Of a DNA stretch of 64,000 nt, positions 23,834-31,847 are shown one piece after another. Made by a program: the position numbers and the translations under genes. The notes below the pieces were generated by a model. It was given only the letters and a program-made list of their open reading frames with translations, was not told where the DNA came from and searched no databases. Position 1 is the first letter of the stretch. Each line of letters opens with the position of its first letter. The DNA is taken from the IMG/VR virus record IMGVR_UViG_3300025010_000002, positions 1-64,000 of that record, one strand, 5' to 3'. The stretch comes from a virus.

Positions 23834-24433
23834 ATGGCACGTATATGGTTAGACGCAGGGCATAGCGGAGTACAGGCTGGCAGTGATCCAGGTGCAGTCA
23901 AGTTTATCAAGGAAGCTGCAGCTAATCTAACTGTATCCCTTGAAGCTGAGCGTCTACTAACTGAAGCAGGGCACACAGTTGGCATGACACGTAGAAGCGA
24001 TGCATCAATTATCTCCTTGAATGACCGCTGCAAGCTAGCCAATGCTTTCAAGGCTGACTACTTCATCTCGATCCATCATAATGCTGGCGGTGGTGACGGC
24101 TATGAGATCATTCACTCGATCTATCACGGCAAAGGTCTTGACCTAGCCAAGTCAATAAGCACTGAGTTCAACAAGCTTCAGAACCCACATGGCACACATG
24201 GCATCTATGACAAAGAAGGCCGCAACGGAGATTACTTTGCTGTCATCCGTGACACACACATGCCAGCCATTATCACTGAGTTCGCCTACGTTGACAACGC
24301 AAAAGATGTTCAGGCTATTGACTCCAAGGAAGATCTACTGCTAGAAGCTAAAGCCATTGTTACTGGCACCCTTAATTATCTAAAGAAACTAAATGAGGGT
24401 TCAGCAAAGGATTCCTTGAAACAAGCCAAATAG
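23834..24433 (+). CDS. Endolysin, N-acetylmuramoyl-L-alanine amidase (Amidase_3)
   Basis: A 199-aa zinc amidase that cleaves the bond between muramic acid and the stem peptide. The motifs are in order: LDAGHSG (H10), 'LTVSLEAERLL' (E37), 'FISIHHNAGG' (H81) and 'ITEFAYVDN' (catalytic E149). There is no signal peptide and no cell-wall-binding domain, so it is a single-domain enzyme needing a holin or similar. A strong aaggag site and a TTATACA late-type promoter precede it. A membrane protein gene follows. Confidence 0.92.
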   Translation: MARIWLDAGHSGVQAGSDPGAVKFIKEAAANLTVSLEAERLLTEAGHTVGMTRRSDASIISLNDRCKLANAFKADYFISIHHNAGGGDGYEIIHSIYHGKGLDLAKSISTEFNKLQNPHGTHGIYDKEGRNGDYFAVIRDTHMPAIITEFAYVDNAKDVQAIDSKEDLLLEAKAIVTGTLNYLKKLNEGSAKDSLKQAK

Positions 24434-24444
24434 TGTGGTATAAT
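24416..24444 (+). promoter_or_regulatory. Sigma-70-type promoter (TTGAAA-17-TATAAT)
   Basis: -35 TTGAAA at 24416-24421 and -10 TATAAT at 24439-24444 with a 17-bp spacer and an extended TG (gtgtggTATAAT). It is the best consensus promoter in the window. It overlaps the 3' end of the endolysin gene and drives the small-gene cassette starting at 24476. Confidence 0.75.
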
Positions 24445-24475
24445 AGTAGTAGACAGCACATAGAGGAGATGGATA

Positions 24476-24850
24476 ATGTTACTCAAACTGGCCTATTGGT
24501 TAGTTTATAAGTCACTTGTTATACTCGGTTTAGACAACTGGTATAACAACAGTGTTCATGTTACTCTGCGTATGTCCATCCGTGATCTGTGTTATCACTT
24601 TGAGAAGAGGATGCTTATATTCTCTTACATGATAATAGGTTATGCTATCATGGCTTTTGTCTGTGTGTTCAATATAATTATAGTGTCTATCTTTAGAGTA
24701 TCATTCCTGGGGTTCTACTATGCAGCATGCTTCCTTATGTCTTTCATTGAGAGCATAGTGAAGATCAGATATGGAATTCAGATGATGGGGATAAAGGAGA
24801 TGTCCACGTGGTATACAAGACAGGTGACTTGTCAGAAGCCAGCTATCTAA
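24476..24850 (+). CDS. Membrane protein (holin candidate by position)
   Basis: A 124-aa protein with two clear transmembrane helices (about residues 46-70 'MLIFSYMIIGYAIMAFVCVF' and 74-92 'SFLGFYYAACFLMSFIES') and a hydrophobic N-terminus. A gaggag site precedes the ATG. It follows the endolysin, which makes a holin possible. However, it is transcribed from its own sigma-70-type promoter together with early-looking small genes, which argues for another membrane function. No named holin family was recognised. Confidence 0.6.
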   Translation: MLLKLAYWLVYKSLVILGLDNWYNNSVHVTLRMSIRDLCYHFEKRMLIFSYMIIGYAIMAFVCVFNIIIVSIFRVSFLGFYYAACFLMSFIESIVKIRYGIQMMGIKEMSTWYTRQVTCQKPAI

Positions 24851-25044
24851 AAGCAAAGGGTCGCAAGATTGTTGATGTAATCTTCAAAGGTAAGAAAGCT
24901 ACATTTCTATTTGAGGATGTTGATGAGATGTGTCGCAGCTTGATTATGGAGTACATCAATGGTGATGCAATGGTTAACGCCAAGTGCATGATGGATGCAC
25001 AGAGGGGACTTAAGGATCTTATCTTTACACACAGCCGAAGCTAA
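24808..25044 (+). CDS. Small phage protein (DUF5659-like)
   Basis: A 78-aa protein from a GTG start with aaaggag at 8 nt, overlapping the previous gene by 43 bp. The pattern 'ASYLKAKGRKIVDVIFKG' ... 'ATFLFEDVD' ... 'DAQRGLKDLIF' fits what I recall of DUF5659-type phage proteins (not verified). The function of that family is unknown. Its stop overlaps the next start (TAATG). Confidence 0.6.
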   Translation: MVYKTGDLSEASYLKAKGRKIVDVIFKGKKATFLFEDVDEMCRSLIMEYINGDAMVNAKCMMDAQRGLKDLIFTHSRS

Positions 25045-25232
25045 TGTTAAAAGAGCAGGAGGATGGGATAGTCCTGAGGTTTCAGTACCAGGATCAGCTG
25101 GAGAGGTTTCTTGAGGAACTCCAGTTAATACCTGGTAGTAGGTTGGACAGTCTAGGAGAGCACATTGAGGAAGTCATGGAGATTTGTGCGAGACTGAAGA
25201 TAGATTATATCTACAAGGAGAGGATAGGATGA
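25044..25232 (+). CDS. Small hypothetical protein
   Basis: A 62-aa acidic protein (MLKEQEDGIVLRFQYQDQLE), predicted helical, with the start embedded in the previous stop (TAATG), indicating re-initiation. Its last codons contain the aaggag site of the deaminase-like gene. The function is unknown. Confidence 0.5.
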   Translation: MLKEQEDGIVLRFQYQDQLERFLEELQLIPGSRLDSLGEHIEEVMEICARLKIDYIYKERIG

Positions 25233-25540
25233 AGGTTGATGACATTGTTACAAGGCTCAAAAAGAAAGCACTAAAAAGTTCATGTCATTACTCTATAGCG
25301 GCCATCGGTTTAGATTATAGGAACAAGCCTATATGTATTAAGTTTAACCATCCTAGGTTCTCCCGCAAGGGTGGTGGTATGCATGCAGAGCTTAACGTTA
25401 TGCGTAACTCACCCAAGTCTTTGCGGAGAATTATTATATGTCGTATGAATCTCAATGGGGAGACTCTCCCTATTGATCCTTGCTCTGTGTGTCTTGCTAA
25501 AGCCAGAGAGTTGGGGGTTACCATTGAAACACTCAGATAA
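25229..25540 (+). CDS. Small cytidine-deaminase-fold protein
   Basis: The start is the ATG at 25229 (aaggagaggat site; 103 aa, MKVDDIVTRLKKKALKSSCH). It has the deaminase zinc signature: 'GGGMHAELNVMRN' (H52-A-E54) and 'LPIDPCSVCLAKARELG' (P84-C85-x2-C88), separated by a strand 'RRIIICRMNLNG'. This is the minimal CDA/dCMP-deaminase fold with conserved catalytic Glu. The substrate (free nucleotide, or a base in nucleic acid) is unknown. It is shorter than typical dCMP deaminases. Confidence 0.7.
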   Translation: MKVDDIVTRLKKKALKSSCHYSIAAIGLDYRNKPICIKFNHPRFSRKGGGMHAELNVMRNSPKSLRRIIICRMNLNGETLPIDPCSVCLAKARELGVTIETLR

Positions 25541-25676
25541 GTTTGACCTAAAGGAATTCTTAGATTACATGGCATTGGTGGGTATGTCGTTGGTTCTCAC
25601 AGCTATCACAATGGCTTGTATTCTTTCAGTTATATCAGTAGGTTATGTCGTACTCACAGGAGACTACGGTGGCTAA
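25524..25676 (+). CDS. Tiny membrane protein (TTG start)
   Basis: The reading frame overlaps the deaminase end by 17 bp. The likely start is TTG at 25524 after a ttggggg stretch, giving 50 aa (MKHSDKFDLKEFLDYMALVG). One strong transmembrane helix follows (MSLVLTAITMACILSVISVG). An internal ATG at 25569 is the alternative. Its stop overlaps the next GTG start (GTGGCTAA). The function is unknown. Confidence 0.5.
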   Translation: MKHSDKFDLKEFLDYMALVGMSLVLTAITMACILSVISVGYVVLTGDYGG

Positions 25677-25884
25677 CTTTATCCTAAAAGTTATCTTCTT
25701 TGTTCCTATAGCTGTCAATGATTGGATGCATAGAGTGCTCTGTAGGTTCACAGTCAATCAGTATGGTCGTGCATACTTTGCTCTATATTATGATATCCTT
25801 GATGCAATAAGTGGTTGCAAATTGAAGGAAGAACGGTTAAAGCAACTGTTTTCTTATACACGTAAAGGTAGTAATACTTATTAA
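25669..25884 (+). CDS. Small membrane-associated protein
   Basis: The best start is GTG at 25669, 6-7 nt after caggag (71 aa, MANFILKVIFFVPIAVNDWM). An upstream ATG at 25645 lacks a good site. It has one N-terminal hydrophobic helix and a soluble tail ending 'RKGSNTY'. It is the last gene of the coupled small-gene cassette. The late-type TTATACA before the next gene lies inside its 3' end. Confidence 0.5.
   Translation: MANFILKVIFFVPIAVNDWMHRVLCRFTVNQYGRAYFALYYDILDAISGCKLKEERLKQLFSYTRKGSNTY
25854..25860 (+). promoter_or_regulatory. Candidate late promoter TTATACA
   Basis: Reads ttttcTTATACAcgta; 36 nt separate it from the ATG at 25897. It marks the switch from the early-type cassette to the virion-type genes. 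Confidence 0.6.
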
Positions 25885-25896
25885 AGGAGACTGCCA

Positions 25897-26337
25897 ATGC
25901 GTCTAGATGAAGCTGTTGCCTATGTGAGAAGTGAACTAGCTCTTTTGAATTACTTCCCTGCTGCCTCAGTTGCTTTGATTGAGAGTGGCTTGGAAATCCT
26001 AGAAGATCTTATGGGAGCTCCTCAGCTATATATCAACACCTATAACTCAGACACACTTACTTGTAATGTGTCACAGCCCCTCTATACTCTTTCAGGCCAG
26101 ACATATGTATCGGTTAATGATGCCACTGATATGACCAGTGACTTCTCAGCTAATGCAACTCTTTCAGCTGTGACATACTCACTAGGCACTGCAGTAAAGA
26201 TTGTTGCCCAGTTCTCTGCACCTGTTGCAGATGCTACAGCAATGATCTATTCCTCAAATGCACTGTACAGTCGTTCAGGTGATTCATATGTTCCAGTAGC
26301 AGCTACATTTACAAACAACGCATGGATCATAGGTTAA
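25897..26337 (+). CDS. Hypothetical probable structural protein
   Basis: A 146-aa protein (MRLDEAVAYVRSELALLNYF) with a helical N-terminal ~40 residues and a beta-rich, Ser/Thr/Ala-rich remainder ('QLYINTYNSDTLTCNVSQPL', 'NALYSRSGDSYVPVAATFTN'). An aaaggag site and a late-type promoter precede it. A virion or decoration protein is inferred from composition and context. Confidence 0.55.
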   Translation: MRLDEAVAYVRSELALLNYFPAASVALIESGLEILEDLMGAPQLYINTYNSDTLTCNVSQPLYTLSGQTYVSVNDATDMTSDFSANATLSAVTYSLGTAVKIVAQFSAPVADATAMIYSSNALYSRSGDSYVPVAATFTNNAWIIG

Positions 26338-26360
26338 CTAAGCAGTAAGGTGGTACAAGC

Positions 26361-28778
26361 ATGAGAAGTCATGAACGTGCCCTCCTCCGCTTTATTCGTG
26401 AAGCGGAGGAGGCCGATTTTAATCAAGGTACTCCAGAATCAGCTCCCCCACTTCCGTATGATAGGGAGCCTGTGTTCATTGTAAACATCAAGGAGTACGA
26501 TGAAGTAGAAGCAAACGATGAGAAACACAACGGCATCTATGTTGGTGCAACTCCTGAAGATAATGCAAAACTAAAACAGATCCTCAAAGGCAAGCATGTA
26601 CTGCAGGGTGACTTTGATACATCTACCAGTAAGATTGTCTCCTTTGAGTTTAATAAACTTGCTAACCTAAAAATATATGCAGCACGTAAAAACTTTGAAG
26701 TTATAAAGGTAGACAAGGATAACTACAATCCAGCTACAGCCAGGATTGCTATTGATCCTAAGTACTTGCGTGGCATGGCATCAGAGCTACGCAAGGATAT
26801 CATTCAGACAGATAAAGAGGCTGGCATTGTCACACCTGAGTCAGCAGTTGCTGCAGTACCAGCACAGGCCCCAGCTGAGAGTGCACCTTCACTGGTAACT
26901 GGTGATGCTAACACAGAGCCAGCTAGTGAAGAAGCAAAGATATTCCTTCAGGCTCTAAAGCTATTCCTTGGTAATGTTAAGTACGTTCCAGAGTCACGCT
27001 TTGTTGGCAGGAAGTTCACAAGCTATATGTGTGAATGGTACAATGCACAGGCTGACAAGTGCTACTGTGACTTCCCTGACCCAACAAAGGCATCACATCG
27101 TTGTGGACTACCGGCTACCAAGTTGGCTATCTTTAAGTACTTGACACCTGCTAAGAAGTTCCACAGAGTTCCAAGTACTTTCTGTGACAAACACAATCAG
27201 GAGTTCATGGGTGAGGACTTTGTTAGCAGGTTTGAAGATCCAACCAAGATGTCTGCTCTTATCTTTGGTGAGCTTCAAGACAACAAGATCACCCCAACCT
27301 CTGCCCGTGGAATGACACCTGAGATAGCTGCTAATATTAAGGCAGGTATTACTGAGACCACGCAAGGTGAGTCAGCACCTCCAGAGAGTGCCCCTGCTTC
27401 AGCTGCAGCGGCTGCTGAAGAGATGTGGACACCAGAACCAGTAGAGTACACAGGTGTTCGTCCAAGTGGCTCATTTGAGTCCCAGGCCCACCCAGCGATG
27501 ATTGATGGTATCACATGGGATGCATGGGTCAAGTTCCTCAATGGTAACCCAGACAAGATCAAGGTTGACATTCACTTGGAGGAAGCTATCACAGCTACCC
27601 CAGAGAACAAGAAACTCATTGCTGACTACGTTAATGAGATCAGGGCTGCACGTGACAAAGCACCCCAGGACTTTGATCTGTCAACACTAAATGGTAAGAC
27701 ACCTGAAGAGCGTGTACAGATTGTGTACCAGCTGTACAACAGAGCTCGTAAGGTTAACACTAACATGTCACGCAATGTTGTCAACGCAATCAACAGTATG
27801 CTGCCAACTCTAAGTGAGGATAAGCAGACATACATTAAGAGCATGCTGAAACAGGTTAAGGCAGACTTCCTACGCCGTCATCCTGATTGGCTAGCCTATG
27901 TTCTTATGCTACTTGATCCAACTCTTGGTATGATGTACTTTGCTTATCATCATATCACCAAAGGTGAGAACGTTCAGGAGATTTGGTTTGCAACTCCTGA
28001 AGCCAGAGACCAGGCTTCTCCAGTACTTGGTGGAGTTAAGGGATCACAGGCAAGCAATTATGCTTCTGACAAGTACCTTGTAACCCACGAGACTCGCAGT
28101 GAGTCCTCAAACACCAACAGTGGTTACGGGTATCTTCTCCGGCTTCACTTCAAAGAGAGCAAGCAGCAGGAGCGTGGTAGCACTCTTGAGTTCAAGAAAG
28201 AGATTCGTGACCGCTTGAACAAGGTTAACCTACGCTATGGCGTTAACTACATTATGCCTGATAACAGGTCAATCAACAAGATGTACGGTGTGTGGCGTGA
28301 TTCAATTACCGAGAACTGGCAGTTTGTTATCCGCTTTGGTACACAGGGTGAAACTGCTACCTCAGGAGCAAACAGGTTCTTCACAGACAATCCTGTTGGA
28401 TCAACAAGATTTGGCTACCCAGTCGTAGCTATCTATCCAAATGATGGTCCAGGTGTTCTCCCGTCAGATCCTAAGTTTGTAATGATTTATGAGTATGGTA
28501 AAGATCTTGGTACTGAAGATATACAGAACGTAATCAAGAACATCATTACTCATATCAGCACTGAGTATAGACGTACTCCACAGCATAGCAAGGACAAGCT
28601 TAATGGAGATCCATACAAGCTGAACTTGGATTTCTATGTTGACTCAACCACTTTGTCATTCAACCCACACAGCTTAAATGATCCAGTGTTCTTCAGACAG
28701 GATGCTCCTGCTGTGTCTTCAACTGCAGGTACCAACACACCACCTGCTCCAGAGTCTGCACCAGCTGGTACTCAGTAG
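26361..28778 (+). CDS. Large uncharacterised protein with ESAP motifs and a Cys/His cluster
   Basis: An 805-aa protein of unknown family. Starting MRSHERALLRFIREAEEADF, it has ESAP-type peptides near residues 25 (TPESAPP), 158 (TPESAV), 170 (PAESAPS), 337-344 (GESAPPESAPAS) and at the C-terminus (PAPESAPAG), each in a low-complexity Ala/Pro linker. These divide the chain into globular blocks. Between about 222 and 282 is a Cys/His cluster ('YMCEWYNAQADKCYCDF', 'SHRCGLP', 'STFCDKHN') that could bind zinc. Later blocks are alpha/beta ('YGYLLRLHFKESKQQERG'). It is possibly a processed virion protein. Confidence 0.6.
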   Translation: MRSHERALLRFIREAEEADFNQGTPESAPPLPYDREPVFIVNIKEYDEVEANDEKHNGIYVGATPEDNAKLKQILKGKHVLQGDFDTSTSKIVSFEFNKLANLKIYAARKNFEVIKVDKDNYNPATARIAIDPKYLRGMASELRKDIIQTDKEAGIVTPESAVAAVPAQAPAESAPSLVTGDANTEPASEEAKIFLQALKLFLGNVKYVPESRFVGRKFTSYMCEWYNAQADKCYCDFPDPTKASHRCGLPATKLAIFKYLTPAKKFHRVPSTFCDKHNQEFMGEDFVSRFEDPTKMSALIFGELQDNKITPTSARGMTPEIAANIKAGITETTQGESAPPESAPASAAAAAEEMWTPEPVEYTGVRPSGSFESQAHPAMIDGITWDAWVKFLNGNPDKIKVDIHLEEAITATPENKKLIADYVNEIRAARDKAPQDFDLSTLNGKTPEERVQIVYQLYNRARKVNTNMSRNVVNAINSMLPTLSEDKQTYIKSMLKQVKADFLRRHPDWLAYVLMLLDPTLGMMYFAYHHITKGENVQEIWFATPEARDQASPVLGGVKGSQASNYASDKYLVTHETRSESSNTNSGYGYLLRLHFKESKQQERGSTLEFKKEIRDRLNKVNLRYGVNYIMPDNRSINKMYGVWRDSITENWQFVIRFGTQGETATSGANRFFTDNPVGSTRFGYPVVAIYPNDGPGVLPSDPKFVMIYEYGKDLGTEDIQNVIKNIITHISTEYRRTPQHSKDKLNGDPYKLNLDFYVDSTTLSFNPHSLNDPVFFRQDAPAVSSTAGTNTPPAPESAPAGTQ

Positions 28779-28779
28779 T

Positions 28780-28995
28780 ATGATGACACAGCGTGAAGTA
28801 AACGCTATTGCTGTCACAGTTCTCAACTTACTAAAAGGTAGCTTGAGTGACTTTGAGATCGACGTAGATCCTGGTGTGTTCAGCAGTGATAACTCTGAGT
28901 ATCCATCCACAATCAAGCTGAAGAAGATTGGCGGTAATAGATTTAGAGTATCACGGTCAATAAGAAAACCTACCAAACCCCAACCTCCTGTTTAA
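28780..28995 (+). CDS. Small hypothetical protein
   Basis: A 71-aa protein from tandem ATGs at 28780/28783 directly after the previous stop (MMTQREVNAIAVTVLNLLKG), ending in basic/Pro-rich 'RSIRKPTKPQPPV'. No strong ribosome site, so translation may be by re-initiation. The function is unknown. Confidence 0.5.
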   Translation: MMTQREVNAIAVTVLNLLKGSLSDFEIDVDPGVFSSDNSEYPSTIKLKKIGGNRFRVSRSIRKPTKPQPPV

Positions 28996-29017
28996 TTATA
29001 CAACTGTAAGTAGTATA
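28996..29017 (+). promoter_or_regulatory. Overlapping promoter motifs TTATACA and TATAAT
   Basis: TTATACA at 28996-29002 lies 33 nt before the ATG at 29036, the standard late spacing. A TATAAT at 29012-29017 (gtagTATAATgtt) follows 9 nt later. The gene may therefore be read by both sigma factors. Confidence 0.55.
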
Positions 29018-29035
29018 ATGTTAAATAGGATGACA

Positions 29036-30724
29036 ATGAACGAAGAACCTTGGTACTCTAAACTCAAACAAGCAAGTGCTTCTGATATGGAATCAATACT
29101 ATCAGACAAGCACTCCTGTAAGTTTATCTCTGAGAACATTGATCAGGTACCAAGTGAACTTCTTGAGGAAGCAACACTGCGTGACCTTCTAGCAAAGTCA
29201 AACTCTGATATATCATTTCAACACAGAGCACTAACAGTAAAACAACTCAATGATCTATTTGTGCAGGATAATAACTCACTGTCATTCATGGGACTTGGTA
29301 ATGATAATTCACTAACGTTCTCCATCACATCCAAGTCAACACCAGAAAATTCGTATACACAAAAACTAAGGTTGGCAAGTCTTGATGATATAGTTGATGA
29401 CTACTTAACCAAGAACATTGATGTGCTTAAGCAGATAGTGTACGACGAGGAAGAGGAAGTAGATCCAGACAAACTGGTTGACGACCTGATTGAGCATGTC
29501 CTTGATGAAGCATCCAATGGTAACATTGAGGTTGATTGTTCCTGTCCCTCACAACGTTTCCTGGGGTTCAGGCATTTTCTAAACCAGGACGGTGCACTGT
29601 ACACATCTCCTGGTGGTTCAAGGTTGAGCACTGACTACTTTGACCCATCTAAAGTTACAGGCCCACGCAGCAAACCAATTGAGATACTCAGAGCTCCTCG
29701 TGACCGTAACCAGAACTATGTGAGCACAGAGCCAGGACAGGCTCCAGTAAATATTGGATCAAAGGGTATTGTCTGTAAGCACCTGCACTTCCTGTTCACT
29801 AACTTTGCTGACAATCAGCCATACCGAGAATTCCTACTACGTGAGATAACAAAGCAAGCACACACCATATGGGTTATTATGGTGAAGAAGATTCGTGACC
29901 ATATCAACGCTGCCCTTAAGCGTCCACTGTCTGCCAAGGAGAAGCTGGAGCTCAGCGTCAGCCTCTCGTTCTTGTCAGACGATGAAGCACAGCAGAGGCT
30001 AGCTGAGCTTCAGGGTAAGATCCCGCAAGAGGACTATCAGGAGCTACTGAATAATCTAAATAGGTTTAGAGAGTTTCAAGCTCAGCAGCAGGAGAAACCC
30101 TTTGACCAGTCCCTGTTTTTTGTGCCAACAGATCTAATCCCTGTTGACACAAGCATTGATTTTCTTCAGACAGAAGTTCCACCTGTTGATACTTCAATTG
30201 ACTTTCTACAGCCAGAAGTTCCACCAGTTGATACAAGCATTGACTTCTTTGATCAGGGTGTTGCCCCAGTTGATTCTAGCGAATTGTTACAACCATATGA
30301 ACAGCAACCACCTATGCCTGGGGAGTCCGTTCCTCCAGCACCAGTGGAGACACAAGTACCTGAGCCAGCTGAAGTTGTGCAGCCAGAGAAGCCTGCTAAG
30401 GTAGCTAAGAAACAGAAGCATAAAGTTGTAACTCCAAAGGAATATGTAGATATGGTGAAGGGTATTGCTAATCTTCCACGTAACCAGCAAGGCAACAAAC
30501 TGCAGGATCTAAGCAGGTATATTTCCCAGGATGCAATTGCAGAGATAGCTAGCCGTGTTAAGGACGTGAATAGGGAACGTGACTTTGATGCATTAGCAGA
30601 CAGACTGGTTGGGATGAAAGATGATGACAAGATAGCAGTGCTTAAGAATCTACAAGGTTTTGTTTCTCCTGAAGGTATTTCTAGTATACTAAGAAAGGTT
30701 GATGCACTAAAGGAGCGTGTATGA
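29036..30724 (+). CDS. Uncharacterised protein with 14-residue tandem repeats
   Basis: The preferred start is the ATG at 29036 (MNEEPWYSKLKQASASDMES, 562 aa) with AGGA; upstream ATGs at 29018 and 29030 lack a site. The central region carries 'CSCPSQRFLGFRHFLNQDGA' and a later 'GIVCKHLHFLF', suggestive of a metal-binding CxC...CxHxH arrangement (SWIM-like: CxC-x(n)-CxH). Residues ~369-415 hold 3.5 copies of PVDTSIDFLQxEVP, then a Pro/Val/Glu linker (PGESVPPAPVETQVPEP) and a Lys-rich helical C-terminal domain. The function is unknown; a virion or DNA-binding role is possible. Confidence 0.6.
   Translation: MNEEPWYSKLKQASASDMESILSDKHSCKFISENIDQVPSELLEEATLRDLLAKSNSDISFQHRALTVKQLNDLFVQDNNSLSFMGLGNDNSLTFSITSKSTPENSYTQKLRLASLDDIVDDYLTKNIDVLKQIVYDEEEEVDPDKLVDDLIEHVLDEASNGNIEVDCSCPSQRFLGFRHFLNQDGALYTSPGGSRLSTDYFDPSKVTGPRSKPIEILRAPRDRNQNYVSTEPGQAPVNIGSKGIVCKHLHFLFTNFADNQPYREFLLREITKQAHTIWVIMVKKIRDHINAALKRPLSAKEKLELSVSLSFLSDDEAQQRLAELQGKIPQEDYQELLNNLNRFREFQAQQQEKPFDQSLFFVPTDLIPVDTSIDFLQTEVPPVDTSIDFLQPEVPPVDTSIDFFDQGVAPVDSSELLQPYEQQPPMPGESVPPAPVETQVPEPAEVVQPEKPAKVAKKQKHKVVTPKEYVDMVKGIANLPRNQQGNKLQDLSRYISQDAIAEIASRVKDVNRERDFDALADRLVGMKDDDKIAVLKNLQGFVSPEGISSILRKVDALKERV
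30140..30286 (+). repeat. In-frame 42-bp tandem repeat (3.5 copies)
   Basis: Units at 30140-30181, 30182-30223 and 30224-30265, plus a partial copy. Each encodes PVDTSIDF-type peptides, with synonymous and a few coding changes between copies. Confidence 0.85.
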
Positions 30725-31068
30725 AGAAACCAGAAAGTGTAAACATCCTAAGCAGGGAGTACAAAGTTACATATCTGGATAGCATTGAGAAAGTAAACAC
30801 CGAGGGAAGAGATCAGGCATTTGGTATGGCTAACTTCCACGAGCACACCATTAGGTTGTTTGAGGGTAAGATGGTTAAGCAGGAAGTGATGTCCACATTG
30901 ATGCACGAGATCATTGAGATTATCTCAAAAGACCTGGAGCTTTGTCTGTGTGCACCTGAGAACCACAAAGACCTAAATACACTAGCCACTGTGTTAGTGG
31001 ATACATTTATCCGTAATGGATGGATAAATATGACAGAGTGGAAAAGCAATCGAAAGGATAAGAAATGA
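30721..31068 (+). CDS. Metalloprotease-like small protein (HExxE)
   Basis: A 115-aa protein with 'EVMSTLMHEIIEIISKDLEL', a zincin-like helix reading HEIIE where relatives of the ImmA/IrrE type have HExxH. The preceding 'ANFHEHTIRLFEGK' also fits the small phage peptidase-like fold (XkdX-region 'tllHEiiH' proteins). A later His (PENHKDLN) could be a third ligand. The start overlaps the previous stop (ATGA) with aaaggag. Enzyme activity is uncertain. Confidence 0.5.
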   Translation: MKKPESVNILSREYKVTYLDSIEKVNTEGRDQAFGMANFHEHTIRLFEGKMVKQEVMSTLMHEIIEIISKDLELCLCAPENHKDLNTLATVLVDTFIRNGWINMTEWKSNRKDKK

Positions 31069-31847
31069 AAGATCAGAATATTATTGTAATTGCAGATCTG
31101 CATTGTGGTAGCCGTAATGGTTTGACTCCACCTATGTGGCAGGACAACAGGGATCCTCTGTATCCTCTGCAGCAGGAAGGGTGGAAGTGGTATAAGAATG
31201 AAATTAAGACTCTTGGCAATATTGATATTTGTATTGCCAATGGTGACCTCATTGATGGTCGTCAGGAAAAAGATGGGAGCACTGGACTACTTGCTGTTGA
31301 TCGTCTTGAACAGGCTAACATGGCAACCTATTGTCTGCGTGAGACAAAGGCAAAGCAGTTCTTCATTTCATACGGAACCCCTTATCACACAGGTAGTTAT
31401 GAAGACTTTGAGAATGTTGTAGCACGTAACTTGGCTGGTAGTGGACTTAAGGTTGAGATTGGTGGCCACCTGTTCATTGACATCAATGGAGTGGTTCTCG
31501 ATGTCAAGCACAAGACCGGAAGCTCCTCAGTCCCACATGGTCGTCACACCCCAGTTGCACGTGAAAAGCTATGGAATAAACTGTGGGCCTTGAAAAATGA
31601 GCAGCCAGATAGTAACATAGTAATTAGAAGCCACACACATTTCTTCGGGTACTGTGGCGACGATACATACCTGGCTTTCACTACGCCAGCACTGGAAGGT
31701 CTGGGTTCACGTTACGGAAGCAGGGCATGCACAGGACTAGTGGACTTTGGTTTCGTCCATATTAATATTGACAGGAAAGGACAGTACACATGGCAGGTTC
31801 ACAAAGCAAAGTTAAAGGCTCAAAAAGCGCAAGTGTTAAAAGTTTGA
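31065..31847 (+). CDS. Metallophosphoesterase
   Basis: A 260-aa calcineurin-like phosphoesterase: 'IVIADLHCGSR' (motif I), 'IANGDLIDGRQ' (motif II), 'ISYGTPYHTGS' at the GNHD position (altered; Asn missing), 'DVKHKTG' (His), and 'VIRSHTHFFGY' (HxH). It is distinct from the SbcD-like protein. The substrate is unknown (nucleotides, cyclic nucleotides or RNA ends are possible). It is coupled to the preceding gene by overlap, and the next gene starts inside its 3' end. Confidence 0.75.
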   Translation: MKDQNIIVIADLHCGSRNGLTPPMWQDNRDPLYPLQQEGWKWYKNEIKTLGNIDICIANGDLIDGRQEKDGSTGLLAVDRLEQANMATYCLRETKAKQFFISYGTPYHTGSYEDFENVVARNLAGSGLKVEIGGHLFIDINGVVLDVKHKTGSSSVPHGRHTPVAREKLWNKLWALKNEQPDSNIVIRSHTHFFGYCGDDTYLAFTTPALEGLGSRYGSRACTGLVDFGFVHINIDRKGQYTWQVHKAKLKAQKAQVLKV

